Notes: generated by a model not told the origin, from the sequence alone. A stretch of 64,000 nucleotides of DNA from Brevibacillus sp. DP1.3A (GCF_013284245.2 NZ_CP085876.1:5110001-5174000); one strand, 5' to 3'; shown: positions 28,026 through 36,839, counted from the stretch's first letter. Numbers and translations: made by a program.

Positions 28026-29330
28026 CTATTTTGCCACGAAGGTATGTGGCTTCCCTATTGAGTTTCTATGCCGATGGACACTCAGAATGAGACCGAGGAC
28101 AGCGAAATGAGCTAAAGCAGTTCCTATTCTGCTATAGCTGAGAAAAGGAATTTCAAGTTGTGCGATTGGCACCATGCCTGTTGACATCAGCAGAGGCCAT
28201 AAGAAGTACACCGAGAATAAAGGAACGATGCTGATTATGAGATGCTTGCCATATGGCTCGTCCACTTCCTTGACGACCCGAACCAGTCTCATCATAAACA
28301 GGGTAACGGCTAACAAGATCAAGAGTCCAGCAATCCAGCCATAGCTATAGATTAAATACGTGAACTTGAAATCGGAGTCTATTTGAGGGAATTGTAAAGA
28401 CGCACCGAAGCCCTTTCCCCAAAAACCTGCCGAGCGAATCGTATCCATCGCTAAGAGATAAAAATAACCGCCTCCTTCAGGATCTTTCATCGGTTGCATC
28501 CAGTCCAACAACTTATCAAAAGTGTGGTAATCCAATAACAAGGCAGCTAGATAAGCACCAACAGACGTGATGTAAAGGGGGAGCTTTTCTTTCTTAACTG
28601 TCTTCGTGTACATCAAGAGTACAACAAAACCAAATAAGTAAAGCTTAAGATTCAAATACTGTTGCGTCATCAGCAAAAATATAGTTGGCAGAAAAACAAA
28701 CACAATCAGCTTAGAAGCAGTGCTCCGGAAGCGCCACGCCCTCGTAAGGAGCATACCTGCGACGCTGACGAGAAACAAATACATAGAAATCGTTCCAAAA
28801 TCAGAAATCCCGAAACGATTGAAATGCACAATCACCCTTCCATAAACTGAATATTCATACCAAATAACAAAAAGAAAAACGCCTACAGTCAGCACGTATA
28901 CATGCAATGAATATGCCAATAGCTTGCGATAGTCTGTAAAAGCCACCACAAGCATCACCCCGATACCCAGTAGGGCTGAAAGCCAATACTTGTCCAGCTT
29001 TTCCTCAAAGAAATTGACCGGAGTTCCATACATCGTAAACAGACCAACAGCCAGAAAAGCCATCACATACACTAGAATTCTCCACTCCACTCTGGGCTTA
29101 TAAATCTGATGCAGCTGCTTCCCAACCGCAGCAGAATCCCCCATTTGCAAAATGGCTTGCCTTACCGCTTCTTCCTCTCGTGTCCCCTCTTCCATCTGCT
29201 CATCCATCAAATCTAACAGGTGACTTTCCAGCTCATCCCGAATTCTGCGATGCATTTCCGTTACCCGCACATGGCGACATACTTGATCGAGATAGTCTGC
29301 AATCAATGGATGTGTATTCGTCTGCTTCAT
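28026..29330 (-). CDS. HAAS-domain / SEDS (FtsW-RodA-SpoVE) fusion protein
   Basis: A 434-aa protein with two parts. Residues 1-80 are a soluble HAAS/permease-prefix-type helical domain (HRRIRDELESHLLDLMDEQM, EEAVRQAILQMGDS). Residues 85-425 are about ten membrane helices with features of SEDS glycosyltransferases: DPEGGGYFYLLAMD near residue 282 (RodA/FtsW have DPxGxGYxxxQS in the loop that holds the catalytic Asp), GKGFGASLQFPQIDSDFKFTYL (SEDS: GxG.S......PE..TDFIF) and FLSYSRIGTALAHFAVLGLIL. It overlaps the PadR stop by 4 nt. Whether it polymerises glycan is unknown; it is shorter and more divergent than housekeeping SEDS proteins. Confidence 0.82.
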   Translation of the reverse strand: MKQTNTHPLIADYLDQVCRHVRVTEMHRRIRDELESHLLDLMDEQMEEGTREEEAVRQAILQMGDSAAVGKQLHQIYKPRVEWRILVYVMAFLAVGLFTMYGTPVNFFEEKLDKYWLSALLGIGVMLVVAFTDYRKLLAYSLHVYVLTVGVFLFVIWYEYSVYGRVIVHFNRFGISDFGTISMYLFLVSVAGMLLTRAWRFRSTASKLIVFVFLPTIFLLMTQQYLNLKLYLFGFVVLLMYTKTVKKEKLPLYITSVGAYLAALLLDYHTFDKLLDWMQPMKDPEGGGYFYLLAMDTIRSAGFWGKGFGASLQFPQIDSDFKFTYLIYSYGWIAGLLILLAVTLFMMRLVRVVKEVDEPYGKHLIISIVPLFSVYFLWPLLMSTGMVPIAQLEIPFLSYSRIGTALAHFAVLGLILSVHRHRNSIGKPHTFVAK

Positions 29331-29659
29331 GCTCTTCCCTCTCCCAGCACCCGATCAATCCCATCGCGGAACGTATGCCACTCGAGCTTTTTCTCCTTCA
29401 ATTGCCCGCGACCTTCTGCCGTAATCCGATAGTATTTGCGTTTTCTTCCATCCTTTTCATCCCAATACGCTTCCACGTAACGCTCTGCTTCTAGCGCATG
29501 CAGGATCGGATACAGCGTCCCTTCTTTTAATGTAAACAGACCATTTGACTCCTTCTCGATGGCTTTCGCGATCTCATACCCGTACATTTCCTTTCGATCC
29601 AGCATCGTCAAGATCAGGATCACGGTACTGCCTTTTAAAAGCTCCTTATTGATTTTCAT
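29327..29659 (-). CDS. PadR-family transcriptional regulator
   Basis: A 110-aa winged-helix protein with the PadR pattern: ELLKGSTVILILTMLDRKEMYGYEIAKAIEK, then LFTLKEGTLYPILHALEAERYVEAYW and RKRKYYRITAEGRGQL. The next gene overlaps by 4 nt, so regulator and membrane protein are one operon. PadR-HAAS membrane protein pairs are a recurring arrangement in Bacillota. An ATACAT-N9-ATGTAT dyad upstream is the probable self-operator. Confidence 0.93.
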   Translation of the reverse strand: MKINKELLKGSTVILILTMLDRKEMYGYEIAKAIEKESNGLFTLKEGTLYPILHALEAERYVEAYWDEKDGRKRKYYRITAEGRGQLKEKKLEWHTFRDGIDRVLGEGRA

Positions 29660-29697
29660 AGAACCTCCCGATTTAACCGCATATACCTAGATAAACA

Positions 29698-29718
29698 ATA
29701 CATCATAAATCTATGTAT
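29698..29718. promoter_or_regulatory. PadR-type operator
   Basis: ATACAT-N9-ATGTAT, within the wider dyad ATACCTAGAT (29683-29692) / ATCTATGTAT (29709-29718), lies about 40 bp upstream of the padR start. PadR proteins bind ATGT/ACAT-type dyads. Confidence 0.5.
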
Positions 29719-29827
29719 ACGATTCTATCATCCAAATCTTGTAAGATCAACACATGTGTAACATTCAGCTTTCGAGAAACGTCTACCTTCTACAGATAAA
29801 AAATGGAAAGAGAAAGTGATTCTACCT

Positions 29828-31087
29828 ATGAAAAAGACCAAATACGTCAACATTCTGTTAGCCCTAAGCCTTACTCTATCAATCGTTCCTTCTGTCGCAC
29901 ATTCCGAAAATGCCATCCGTTCAGACAGACCGGAAACGACAGTACTCAAGTACGTTCCGACAGAAAAAGAGATTCAGGTACCACCTGGACTAACGGAACC
30001 ATTTTTCGTACCATTTGCAGGATCGAGTCCGAATGATCCCTATTACAAAGAGTTCAAGCAGAAATGGTTCCCTCATTTTGCCCTTGTTTCTCCGACCGGG
30101 AAAGTAATCGATCAGCAGGAAGCGTTATTATATCCAGGCTACATCAGTCCATTGCAAGACGGGTATGGCTTTTTTCATATCATTACCCACTTTGGTAACA
30201 GCTCGTTTATTATTTTCGATAAACAAGGCAACACACAGGAAATAACCACCTATAACGATTACTTCACGCAAATAGACGGAGAGTGGTTTTTGTATTCTCC
30301 CACAAGCTATACCTCTTATCTGTACAATGCTCGTACGAAAACATCCAAACAGATCACGGATGGGGCAATATTCACGATGACAAGTGAGCAAACAGGAGTA
30401 ACAACTTACGACATTCATCATTACCCTTTTGTCCAATACAACAAAAAGGATGGTATGATTCTCTCCTCCAAATTAGGATTGAAAGACATGAATGGAAAAA
30501 TACACGCGAAGCCATTTTTTGATGAGTACATGGGTTACAGCGAAGGATTGCATCGAGTGAAAATTAATGGCATGACCCACTTTATTACACACGAAGGAAA
30601 AGTCGTGTTGAAGCCATCCCGAAATTACAAGGTGGAATCCAACTTCCATTCCGGTGTTTTTATCGTGTCAGGCAAAAAGGACAAGGAAGAATTTTACTTA
30701 TTGATGAATAAAAAAGGAACATTCGCTTCGAAAAAGTATGCCTTTCTGAAAGAGACGAGTGACGGACAGTTTATTGCGGTGTCGAAAACAAAGGACGGGT
30801 ATTTCTTCCAGAAAATCAATGCGATGGACAAACCAACCACGACTCTTCCTTACAAGCTGGATAAACCAGAGCAGCTCAAACAATTGAAACAGACTGGAAA
30901 GCTCTTTCATACAGACACACAGATCATTGCAGACGTGGTGAACAAGCAGCCATTTCCGTTTCCGCTCAAGCTGCTCACGCCTCCTAGAAAGGAAACCGTT
31001 TCTATGGAATATACGATAGGTGGCAAGAAATATATCGGTACGTTTACGCATGATGGGATGAAGATATATGCCCGAGAGCTGAAATAG
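29828..31087 (+). CDS. Secreted protein with WG-like repeats, unknown function
   Basis: Signal peptide at about 1-25 (YVNILLALSLTLSIVPSVAHS). The rest is rich in beta strands with several loose repeats of the form GL.D.NGKI..KPFFDEY, G.THFITHEGKVVLKP and FYLLMNKKGTFASKKYAFL, reminiscent of WG/beta-propeller repeats. No catalytic motif seen. I chose ATG 29828; a GTG at 29816 in the same frame is possible. The gene is alone, with no terminator that I can see before the next gene 50 bp on. Confidence 0.7.
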   Translation: MKKTKYVNILLALSLTLSIVPSVAHSENAIRSDRPETTVLKYVPTEKEIQVPPGLTEPFFVPFAGSSPNDPYYKEFKQKWFPHFALVSPTGKVIDQQEALLYPGYISPLQDGYGFFHIITHFGNSSFIIFDKQGNTQEITTYNDYFTQIDGEWFLYSPTSYTSYLYNARTKTSKQITDGAIFTMTSEQTGVTTYDIHHYPFVQYNKKDGMILSSKLGLKDMNGKIHAKPFFDEYMGYSEGLHRVKINGMTHFITHEGKVVLKPSRNYKVESNFHSGVFIVSGKKDKEEFYLLMNKKGTFASKKYAFLKETSDGQFIAVSKTKDGYFFQKINAMDKPTTTLPYKLDKPEQLKQLKQTGKLFHTDTQIIADVVNKQPFPFPLKLLTPPRKETVSMEYTIGGKKYIGTFTHDGMKIYARELK

Positions 31088-31137
31088 CTGCGAGATTAGT
31101 TCTGTTCCCTATTCTATAAACGAAAGGACGTTGTTCT

Positions 31138-31620
31138 ATGGAACCAACAATTCTCTCCCGCGAGGAAACACTTGTAATTGGTATCACTTTTACGGCGAAT
31201 GTGACAGAAGACTTGGGCAAAAAGCTCTCCGCTACAACGACTGAAGCTTTGCGAGCTAGAAAAAGCGAGATTCAAAATCAGGTTGGTGAGGGTGAATACC
31301 TAATCCAAATCTATCCTGACAAAGATGACTTCGATGCAGCGATAGATCCCTTTACCACCCTGATTGGCGTCGCAGTTTCCAGCCTCGCCGATATTCCTGA
31401 AGGGATGGTCAGTCACACGATTCCTGCGGGGACATTTGCAAAAGTAACCCACAAGGGATCCGAGGAAAGCTTGGGAGAGACGTATGGTTTTCTTTACGGG
31501 TCTTGGCTCTGCGAATCGGGATATGATTATGCCGGATTTGATTTTGAGTATTGGGACGAGCGCTACAAGCCAGAGCAAGAAGACAATGAGATTGATATTT
31601 ACGTTCCGCTCTTCAAATAA
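31138..31620 (+). CDS. GyrI-like effector-binding domain protein
   Basis: A 160-aa stand-alone GyrI-like/AraC_E_bind domain with LVIGITFTANVTEDLGKK at the start, YLIQIYPD, GVAVSSLADIPEGMVSHTIPAGTFAKVTHKG in the middle and FDFEYWDERYKPEQEDNEIDIYVPL at the end, as in effector domains that bind small hydrophobic ligands. No DNA-binding domain is attached. RBS: GAAAGGACG upstream of the ATG. Confidence 0.85.
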   Translation: MEPTILSREETLVIGITFTANVTEDLGKKLSATTTEALRARKSEIQNQVGEGEYLIQIYPDKDDFDAAIDPFTTLIGVAVSSLADIPEGMVSHTIPAGTFAKVTHKGSEESLGETYGFLYGSWLCESGYDYAGFDFEYWDERYKPEQEDNEIDIYVPLFK

Positions 31621-31631
31621 GAGACATAGCG

Positions 31632-31663
31632 AAAAAACCAGGGAATCCGCTCCCTGGTTTTTC
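31632..31663. terminator. Terminator after the GyrI-like gene
   Basis: ACCAGGGA-N6-TCCCTGGT followed by T5, with A6 on the other side, between convergent genes. Confidence 0.85.
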
Positions 31664-31679
31664 TGTTGTTACGATGTTA

Positions 31680-33062
31680 TTATCTACGCACCCACTCCCC
31701 TGTCAGCGCATCCACCATATAAAGTGGGGTATCGTGATAATAAATATGATAGACGAGACGCGGCTCTATTTTCCCTGTAGCTGGATTCTCAATCAGCTTG
31801 TAAACCAATTGCAGCGGACGATGGGTGACGTATACGCTAGTCGCGTCTTCCCGTGACATTGCCTTGCTTTTGTCAGGGAGCGGTTTAGACTCCTCGGCAT
31901 ACGGGGGAATGATTCCGATCACCTGTTTCCTGTCCACATCAAAATGAACCGTGTACCCCCCCATAATCTGTACTCCCTGATGGGACTTGAAGAATTGATA
32001 GGTTTCGATGTTGCCTATTCTAGTGGTAGGACCAAGTAGCAGTTCTTTGGTGTCTAACGGAAGGTATTTCTGAAACTGCTTAGCTGCTTCTTGAACGTTT
32101 TCAAGCTTCGGATGAGGGAGCTTCTCCTCTTTCTCATGGATATTTCCATACCGATAGTCGACAATCCCCCCTGTTTCTGTCACCACGGTCAGTTCCATTT
32201 TCTGTTTGGTTCGCGTCTCTACTTTGTACGTATGTTCGCCAGAGCCTTGATGAACCACGAAGGAAAACGGAGGCTCGAATCCCCACTCCCGAAAAAGTCT
32301 ATCTGCTTCTTCGATGTCAGGAGCTACCAGCTTCACGCCTCCCGGTTTCACCGGAATTGGCGGCATTTCTACGAGACTGTAATCGGGATGATAGCGTTCT
32401 GTGGGGTAAATTTCTCCTGTGATGGCATCGATATCACCTGAAAATGGAAACTCATATTGCAACCGCCCTTCCCCCTCTGAATACAGGAGCCGGGCGCTTT
32501 GCCCAAAAATTTGCTCAGCCTGCTTCACTGGCATTGCCTTTTTGGGATCAGGAAAGACCATGCGTGTCGTATCGTTTGTCTGTATCTCTTTTATATAATG
32601 CCTGCCCGCCTTGTCTATCGTAAATGTGTATTGGTCTTCCAGAACCGGAATGTTGTTAACCGTCTTGTTCATCACGACATGACCTGTTTCTGTATTGGAC
32701 AGCGTGCCGTTTACCGCATATTGACTCGCATCTCGACCTGCCAATTCTTGCAGCAGCTTCTTCGCCTGCTCGTATACAGGATGGGCGGGAAGCTGCGGAC
32801 TACTTGTTGCCGTCACCTGAGGGTCCACGCGTTCGTTTTGCCCCATACCAGCCATGATGTACAGCCCAAAGCCAGAAGCGATCACGACTGCTGTCATACC
32901 CGCTTTCAACGGATTCATGAACAGCCGTCTCCTCTTGCCAACCCGAATTGTTTCTTGTTCCAGCACAGTACGTAAACTCTCCACAAACTCCTTACGAGGG
33001 GGTGTACTTTTTTGCAGAGTCGCTAACCGTTCCAGCATATCTCGTTCATTTTGCCAATCCAC
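31680..33062 (-). CDS. Putative anti-sigma factor with extracytoplasmic YcdB-like domains
   Basis: Cytoplasmic N-terminus of about 50 residues (WQNERDMLERLATLQKS), one membrane helix (residues about 53-70, AGMTAVVIASGFGLYIMAG) and a 390-residue outer part with YcdB/PepSY-like repeats (LLQELAGRDASQYAVNGTLS and ...GEWVRR at the end). It follows an ECF sigma gene with overlap (GTG 33062 lies before the sigma stop at 33046, RBS GGGGGAG 7 nt upstream), which is the normal position of an anti-sigma factor. The topology fits, but there is no ZAS HxxxCxxC motif, so the anti-sigma role is inference from context. Confidence 0.75.
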   Translation of the reverse strand: MDWQNERDMLERLATLQKSTPPRKEFVESLRTVLEQETIRVGKRRRLFMNPLKAGMTAVVIASGFGLYIMAGMGQNERVDPQVTATSSPQLPAHPVYEQAKKLLQELAGRDASQYAVNGTLSNTETGHVVMNKTVNNIPVLEDQYTFTIDKAGRHYIKEIQTNDTTRMVFPDPKKAMPVKQAEQIFGQSARLLYSEGEGRLQYEFPFSGDIDAITGEIYPTERYHPDYSLVEMPPIPVKPGGVKLVAPDIEEADRLFREWGFEPPFSFVVHQGSGEHTYKVETRTKQKMELTVVTETGGIVDYRYGNIHEKEEKLPHPKLENVQEAAKQFQKYLPLDTKELLLGPTTRIGNIETYQFFKSHQGVQIMGGYTVHFDVDRKQVIGIIPPYAEESKPLPDKSKAMSREDATSVYVTHRPLQLVYKLIENPATGKIEPRLVYHIYYHDTPLYMVDALTGEWVRR

Positions 33063-33588
33063 TGTACAACTCCCCCTTCTTCGTATGCGACAGTTTGCCA
33101 TGCAGCAGCTTCAGTGCCCGGTGCATCGTCGTTTTCACGTTTGATTCAGAACAACCCAGTATTTCGGCTGTCTCTTTGACGCTGTACTCTTTAATGCCAC
33201 GCAGAATGACAACCATGCGGTAATGCGGTGGCAGTCCCTTGATCGCAGCGAGCAATTCCTGCTCGTCCTCCCGGCTTTCCGCTTCCTGTGCCGGATTCCC
33301 TTCCGAGGCTGACATCACGCCAGACAGCCAGTCCCCTGACAACAGCTTCTGCCACTTGCGTTTTCGATAGTAATTCATCGCTGTATGCTTCGCGATCGCA
33401 AACAGCCATGTCTTTACGTCAGATCGCTCTTCAAATCGTTCAAGTGAGCGAATCACTCGCAAAAAAACCTCCTGCGTCAAATCTTCTGCATCATTCTGAC
33501 TACCGGCAAAGTACAGCAAAAATTGATACACATCATGATAATGCCGCTCATAGATGGCCATGACCTGATGTTTCATTTCTTCATACAA
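33046..33588 (-). CDS. ECF-type RNA polymerase sigma factor
   Basis: A 180-aa sigma-70 ECF protein. Region 2 is DVYQFLLYFAGSQNDAEDLTQEVFLRV and SDVKTWLFAIAKHTAMNYYRK; region 4 is GLPPHYRMVVILRGIKEYSVKETAEIL then GCSESNVKTTMHRALKLL. I chose TTG 33588 because GGAGGAG lies 7 nt upstream; the ATG at 33576 has only a weak match. It overlaps the downstream membrane protein gene by 17 nt. Confidence 0.93.
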   Translation of the reverse strand: MYEEMKHQVMAIYERHYHDVYQFLLYFAGSQNDAEDLTQEVFLRVIRSLERFEERSDVKTWLFAIAKHTAMNYYRKRKWQKLLSGDWLSGVMSASEGNPAQEAESREDEQELLAAIKGLPPHYRMVVILRGIKEYSVKETAEILGCSESNVKTTMHRALKLLHGKLSHTKKGELYSGLAK

Positions 33589-33807
33589 AAAAGCTCCTCC
33601 ATTCTCTTGCTGTCGGCTGATCGACTACTTTCCTATAGCGAAAATTTTCACGGATACCCATTAGTGTCTTGAGCAGGAAAAAGGTTACAGCAGAATGTTT
33701 GAAAATGTTCAGGAATGCAACAGCGACGAATGGATCGGGTAGCCTATAATTTACATGAGTCCTGCTACTTTCCTGATAACACAAGAAGTAAGAACGGAGT
33801 GACCTGT

Positions 33808-34746
33808 ATGTATAAACGGCTATTAGCTATCCCGATTGCCGCTTTGCTCCTCGTCCTGGCAGCCTGCGGCAATGGTGGACAAACGGGCGATTCAGCGGCA
33901 TCGAAACCGACCAGATCGATCAATTACTTGGGCAACACTTATACAATTCCGGCCAGAACCAAAGATATTGTTTTCGTAGGCTTCCCTGCTTCGTATGAAG
34001 ATTCTTTCTTGCTGGGAATCCCGCCCGTCGCAGCAACCATGGATAAAAACGGGAAATTTCCCGCAGAATATCAAGCCATGACCAGAAACGCCAAGCATCT
34101 CCCTTATAATATTGCAGATAACCTAGGTGAGCTGGTTGCCCTCGAACCTGACGTCATCATGACAACTGACAAGACCTCCAAGGAAAACTTGGCCAAATTG
34201 CAAACCACTGCATCCGTCATTCCCGTCTCTACGAACGGAGCTCATTGGCAAGAAAACTTGCGTCTGCTCGCTGATGTTCGTGGAAAAGATGCCAATTTGG
34301 ATACTTTTGTAGGTAAAGTGAAGCAAAACGCATTGGAACTCCGCGACAAGCTCACTCCACTTCCAGAAAAGAAAGTGCTGACGCTGTGGTTCCAAGAAGG
34401 CTCCTTCTACGCCTATCCGAAGGATGAACGGTACAATTACCTGTTATATACGGACTTGGCCCTGCCTGTCCCAGATGTCGTTGCGAATATACAGGAGCGT
34501 ACCGCACTCTCTATGGATGCTTTGGCAAAAGAAGATCCCAACTACTTGTTTGTGATGGTCAACAAAGAAGACCAGCCCGCTTTCAAGCAGTTGCAAGAGC
34601 AGCCTGCATGGACAAACCTAAGCGCAGTCAAAGCGGATCAAATGTACATGAATGCAGTTGAACCAGGATTAGCTGGTGGCACGGCCTACAGCAACCAATC
34701 GTTTTTAAATGCGATTCGAAAACAGATGCTAAAGATGAGTGAATAA
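33808..34746 (+). CDS. ABC transporter substrate-binding lipoprotein, iron-siderophore type
   Basis: Lipoprotein signal with lipobox LLVLAACGN (Cys near residue 20), then a type III (FecB/FeuA-like) periplasmic-binding fold of 312 aa: TKDIVFVGFPASYEDSFLLGIPPVAAT, LGELVALEPDVIMTTDKTSKENL, ALAKEDPNYLFVMVNKED and TNLSAVKADQMYMNAVEP. The motif LxALxPDLIixxd is typical of siderophore receptors. RBS GGAGTGACCTGT. No permease or ATPase genes are adjacent, so it is an orphan receptor here. No Fur box recognised upstream. Confidence 0.88.
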   Translation: MYKRLLAIPIAALLLVLAACGNGGQTGDSAASKPTRSINYLGNTYTIPARTKDIVFVGFPASYEDSFLLGIPPVAATMDKNGKFPAEYQAMTRNAKHLPYNIADNLGELVALEPDVIMTTDKTSKENLAKLQTTASVIPVSTNGAHWQENLRLLADVRGKDANLDTFVGKVKQNALELRDKLTPLPEKKVLTLWFQEGSFYAYPKDERYNYLLYTDLALPVPDVVANIQERTALSMDALAKEDPNYLFVMVNKEDQPAFKQLQEQPAWTNLSAVKADQMYMNAVEPGLAGGTAYSNQSFLNAIRKQMLKMSE

Positions 34747-34774
34747 AAAGATGGGCTTTGCTCATACTATACTC

Positions 34775-34998
34775 ATCGAGCTCGGTGGTGTATTTTCAAT
34801 CAGGCTGTAGTCCTTTACGGAGGCGATGTGCCATGGATGATTTACACGATCACCTAGTGAGTAAGGGAAACCGTACACTGCTTTAAGCTTCTAACTTCAT
34901 ACTGGAGGTAGATGCGTCGCACGTGATGATCGGTAACACCTCAAAACTAACGAGCTCGATATATGCCGTCTCCTTTATGGGGGCGGTTTTATTTCTTT
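34775..34998 (+). ncRNA. Candidate structured RNA with its own terminator
   Basis: ATCGAGCTCG (34775-34784) is the exact complement of CGAGCTCGAT (34951-34960), closing a 186-nt element. Just inside, GGTGT (34785 region) can pair with ACACC near 34940. A terminator follows directly: CCGTCTCC/GGGGGCGG, fully paired only if G-U is allowed on the + strand, then TTTTATTTCTTTT (34966-34998). A TATACT at 34768-34773 could be a -10 element, but no good -35 is seen. Two short ORFs with good Shine-Dalgarno sites lie inside (17 codons from 34833, RBS GGAGG; 4 codons from 34911, RBS GGAGGT). I cannot assign a known RNA family. Confidence 0.45.
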
Positions 34999-35029
34999 TA
35001 AAACCCGTTTGTCGGGCGGTCGTGGTGGG

Positions 35030-35233
35030 GAGGAAACAGGAGAAAACGCTCAGCTTCTTGTCCCACCCGCTGAGGGATTCACTGCCCGGCTCCATGAAAA
35101 AAAGCGAAACCCGCGTCCAAAGTCGTCCATTCAGGCTGTGTCTCAGAGGTGGACGCTAAAAGCTTGTTTCCCTTTTTTACATTGCGCCTCGGTCGGTGTC
35201 CCAAAGATCTTCGCTTATTTCTCCTGTTTCCTC
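35030..35233 (+). repeat. Hairpin A, copy 1
   Basis: Closing arms GAGGAAACAGGAGAAA (35030-35045) and TTTCTCCTGTTTCCTC (35218-35233). Inner pairs ATGAAAAAAAG/CTTTTTT-CAT, GAAAC/GTTTC and GCGTCCA/TGGACGC close a loop of about 30 nt. One base in the T-run (a for t) breaks the ATG/CAT pairing relative to copies 2-4. A 16-bp outer stem (CTTTTAAAACCCGTTT) exists only here. Confidence 0.85.
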
Positions 35234-35291
35234 TACGAGCTTTCCGTGTTAAACGGGTTTTAAAAGATGGAAGAATGTGATCTGTTACGAC

Positions 35292-35489
35292 AGAGAAGAA
35301 TATTTCCAGACGTAGCGACTTGTGGAGTCCTACCGAGCGGAGAAGGGATTTGCGGGCAAAAGAAACGCAACGTGCCCGTGCGACGAAGCGGCTACCACTT
35401 TTGCGTTTCCCCGCAAATCCCTTCGGAGCGGACAGTCCTAGCCCCCAGCAGGACGGAGCCTGGAGCCTAGACTGGAAATATTCTTCTCT
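35292..35489 (+). repeat. Hairpin B, copy 1
   Basis: Closing arms AGAGAAGAATATTTCCAG (35292-35309) and its exact complement (35472-35489). Upper stem GAAGGGATTTGCGGG / CCCGCAAATCCCTTC, then GAAACGCAA / TTGCGTTTC around a 30-nt apical loop. The upper stem is fully Watson-Crick only in this copy. Flanks and variants match copy 4. Confidence 0.85.
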
Positions 35490-35539
35490 TCACCGCAGCC
35501 ACATACATAAGAACCTCAAGTTGTTGCTGTAGTGCTGAG

Positions 35540-35743
35540 GAGGAAACAGGAGAAAACGCTCAGCTTCTTGGGCCACCCCCTGTGGGATTGACTGCCCGGC
35601 TCCATGAAAAAAAGCGAAACCCGCGTCCAAAGTCGTCCATTCAGGAGGTGTCTCAGAGGTGGACGCTAAAAGCTTGTTTCTCTTTTTTTCATTGCGCCTC
35701 GGTCGGTGTCCCAAAGATCTTCGCTTATTTCTCCTGTTTCCTC
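35540..35743 (+). repeat. Hairpin A, copy 2
   Basis: Same 16-bp closing arms. ATGAAAAAAAG pairs exactly with CTTTTTTTCAT. Followed by AAACGGGTTTTAAAAG plus the 9-bp insertion that copy 4 also has. Confidence 0.85.
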
Positions 35744-35810
35744 TACGAGCTTTCCGTGTTAAACGGGTTTTAAAAGCCTTAAAAGATGGAAGAATGTGTT
35801 CAGTTCCGAC

Positions 35811-36009
35811 AGAGAAGAATATTTCCAGACGTAGCGACTTGTGGAGTCCTACCCAGCAGAGAAGGGATTTGCGGGCAACAGAAACGCAACCGTGCCCGCG
35901 CGACAAAGCGGCTACCACTTTTGCGTTTCCCCGCGAATCCCTTCGGAGCGGACAGTCTTAACCCCCAGCAGGACGGAGCCTCGAGCCTAGACTGGAAATA
36001 TTCTTCTCT
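35811..36009 (+). repeat. Hairpin B, copy 2
   Basis: Same 18-bp closing arms. The upper stem right arm reads GCGAATCCC, giving a U-G wobble on the + strand RNA (A-C mismatch on the other strand). The apex (CCGTGCCCGCGCGAC) and flank (CCCAGAAGCCACATTTT) match copy 3. Confidence 0.85.
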
Positions 36010-36058
36010 TCCCAGAAGCCACATTTTAGGAACCTTATGCAGTTGCTGTAGTGGTGGG

Positions 36059-36262
36059 GAGGAAACAGGAGAAAACGCTCAGCTTCTAGGTCCACCCCCT
36101 GTGGGATTAACTGCCCGGCTCCATGAAAAAAAGCGAAACCCGCGTCCAAAGTCGTCCATTCAGGATGTGTCTCAGAGGTGGACGCTAAAAGCTTGTTTCT
36201 CTTTTTTTCATTGCGCCTCGGTCGGTGTACCAAAGATCTTCGCTTTTTTCTCCTGTTTCCTC
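36059..36262 (+). repeat. Hairpin A, copy 3
   Basis: Same closing arms and inner stems. Variants are TGTACC for TGTCCC, and AAACGAGTTTT after the hairpin. It lacks the 9-bp insertion, like copy 1. Confidence 0.85.
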
Positions 36263-36320
36263 TACGACCTCTCTGTGTTAAACGAGTTTTAAAAGATGGA
36301 AGAAGGTGATCTGTTACGAC

Positions 36321-36519
36321 AGAGAAGAATATTTCCAGACGTAGCGACTTGTGGAGTCCTACCCAGCGGAGAAGGGATTTGCGGGCAACAGAAACGCAAC
36401 CGTGCCCGCGCGACGAAGCGGCTACCACTTTTGCGTTTCCCCGCGAATCCCTTCGGAGCGGACAGTCTTAACCCCCAGCAGGACGGAGCCTCGAGCCTAG
36501 ACTGGAAATATTCTTCTCT
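36321..36519 (+). repeat. Hairpin B, copy 3
   Basis: Nearly identical to copy 2 across apex and flanks; same G-U wobble in the upper stem. Confidence 0.85.
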
Positions 36520-36568
36520 TCCCAGAAGCCACATTTTAGGAACCTTATGCAGTTGCTGTAGCGGTGGG

Positions 36569-36772
36569 GAGGAAACAGGAGAAAACGCTCAGCTTCTAGG
36601 TCCACCCCCTGTGGGATTAACTGCCCGGCTCCATGAAAAAAAGCGAAACCCGCGTCCAAAGTCGTCCATTCAAGAGGTGTCTCAGAGGTGGACGCTAAAA
36701 GCTTGTTTCCCTTTTTTTCATTGCGCCTCGGTCGGTGTCCCAAAGATCTTCGCTTATTTCTCCTGTTTCCTC
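36569..36772 (+). repeat. Hairpin A, copy 4
   Basis: Same closing arms. The loop has CAAGAGG where the others have CAGGxxG. Followed by the 9-bp insertion, like copy 2. Confidence 0.85.
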
Positions 36773-36839
36773 TACGAGCTTTCCGTGTTAAACGGGTTTT
36801 AAAAGCCTTAAAAGATGGAAGAATGTGTTCAGTTACGAC

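Noticed and set aside
34923..35159. ORF running from the candidate ncRNA into hairpin A1
   Set aside because: It crosses a terminator and a long inverted repeat, and its start is inside the closed structure.
35490..36802. ORFs of 140-175 codons on both strands of the repeat array
   Set aside because: They run through palindromic arms, repeat in step with the hairpins, read equally well on both strands and have no RBS or known domain. Inverted repeats of GC-balanced sequence give such open frames by chance.
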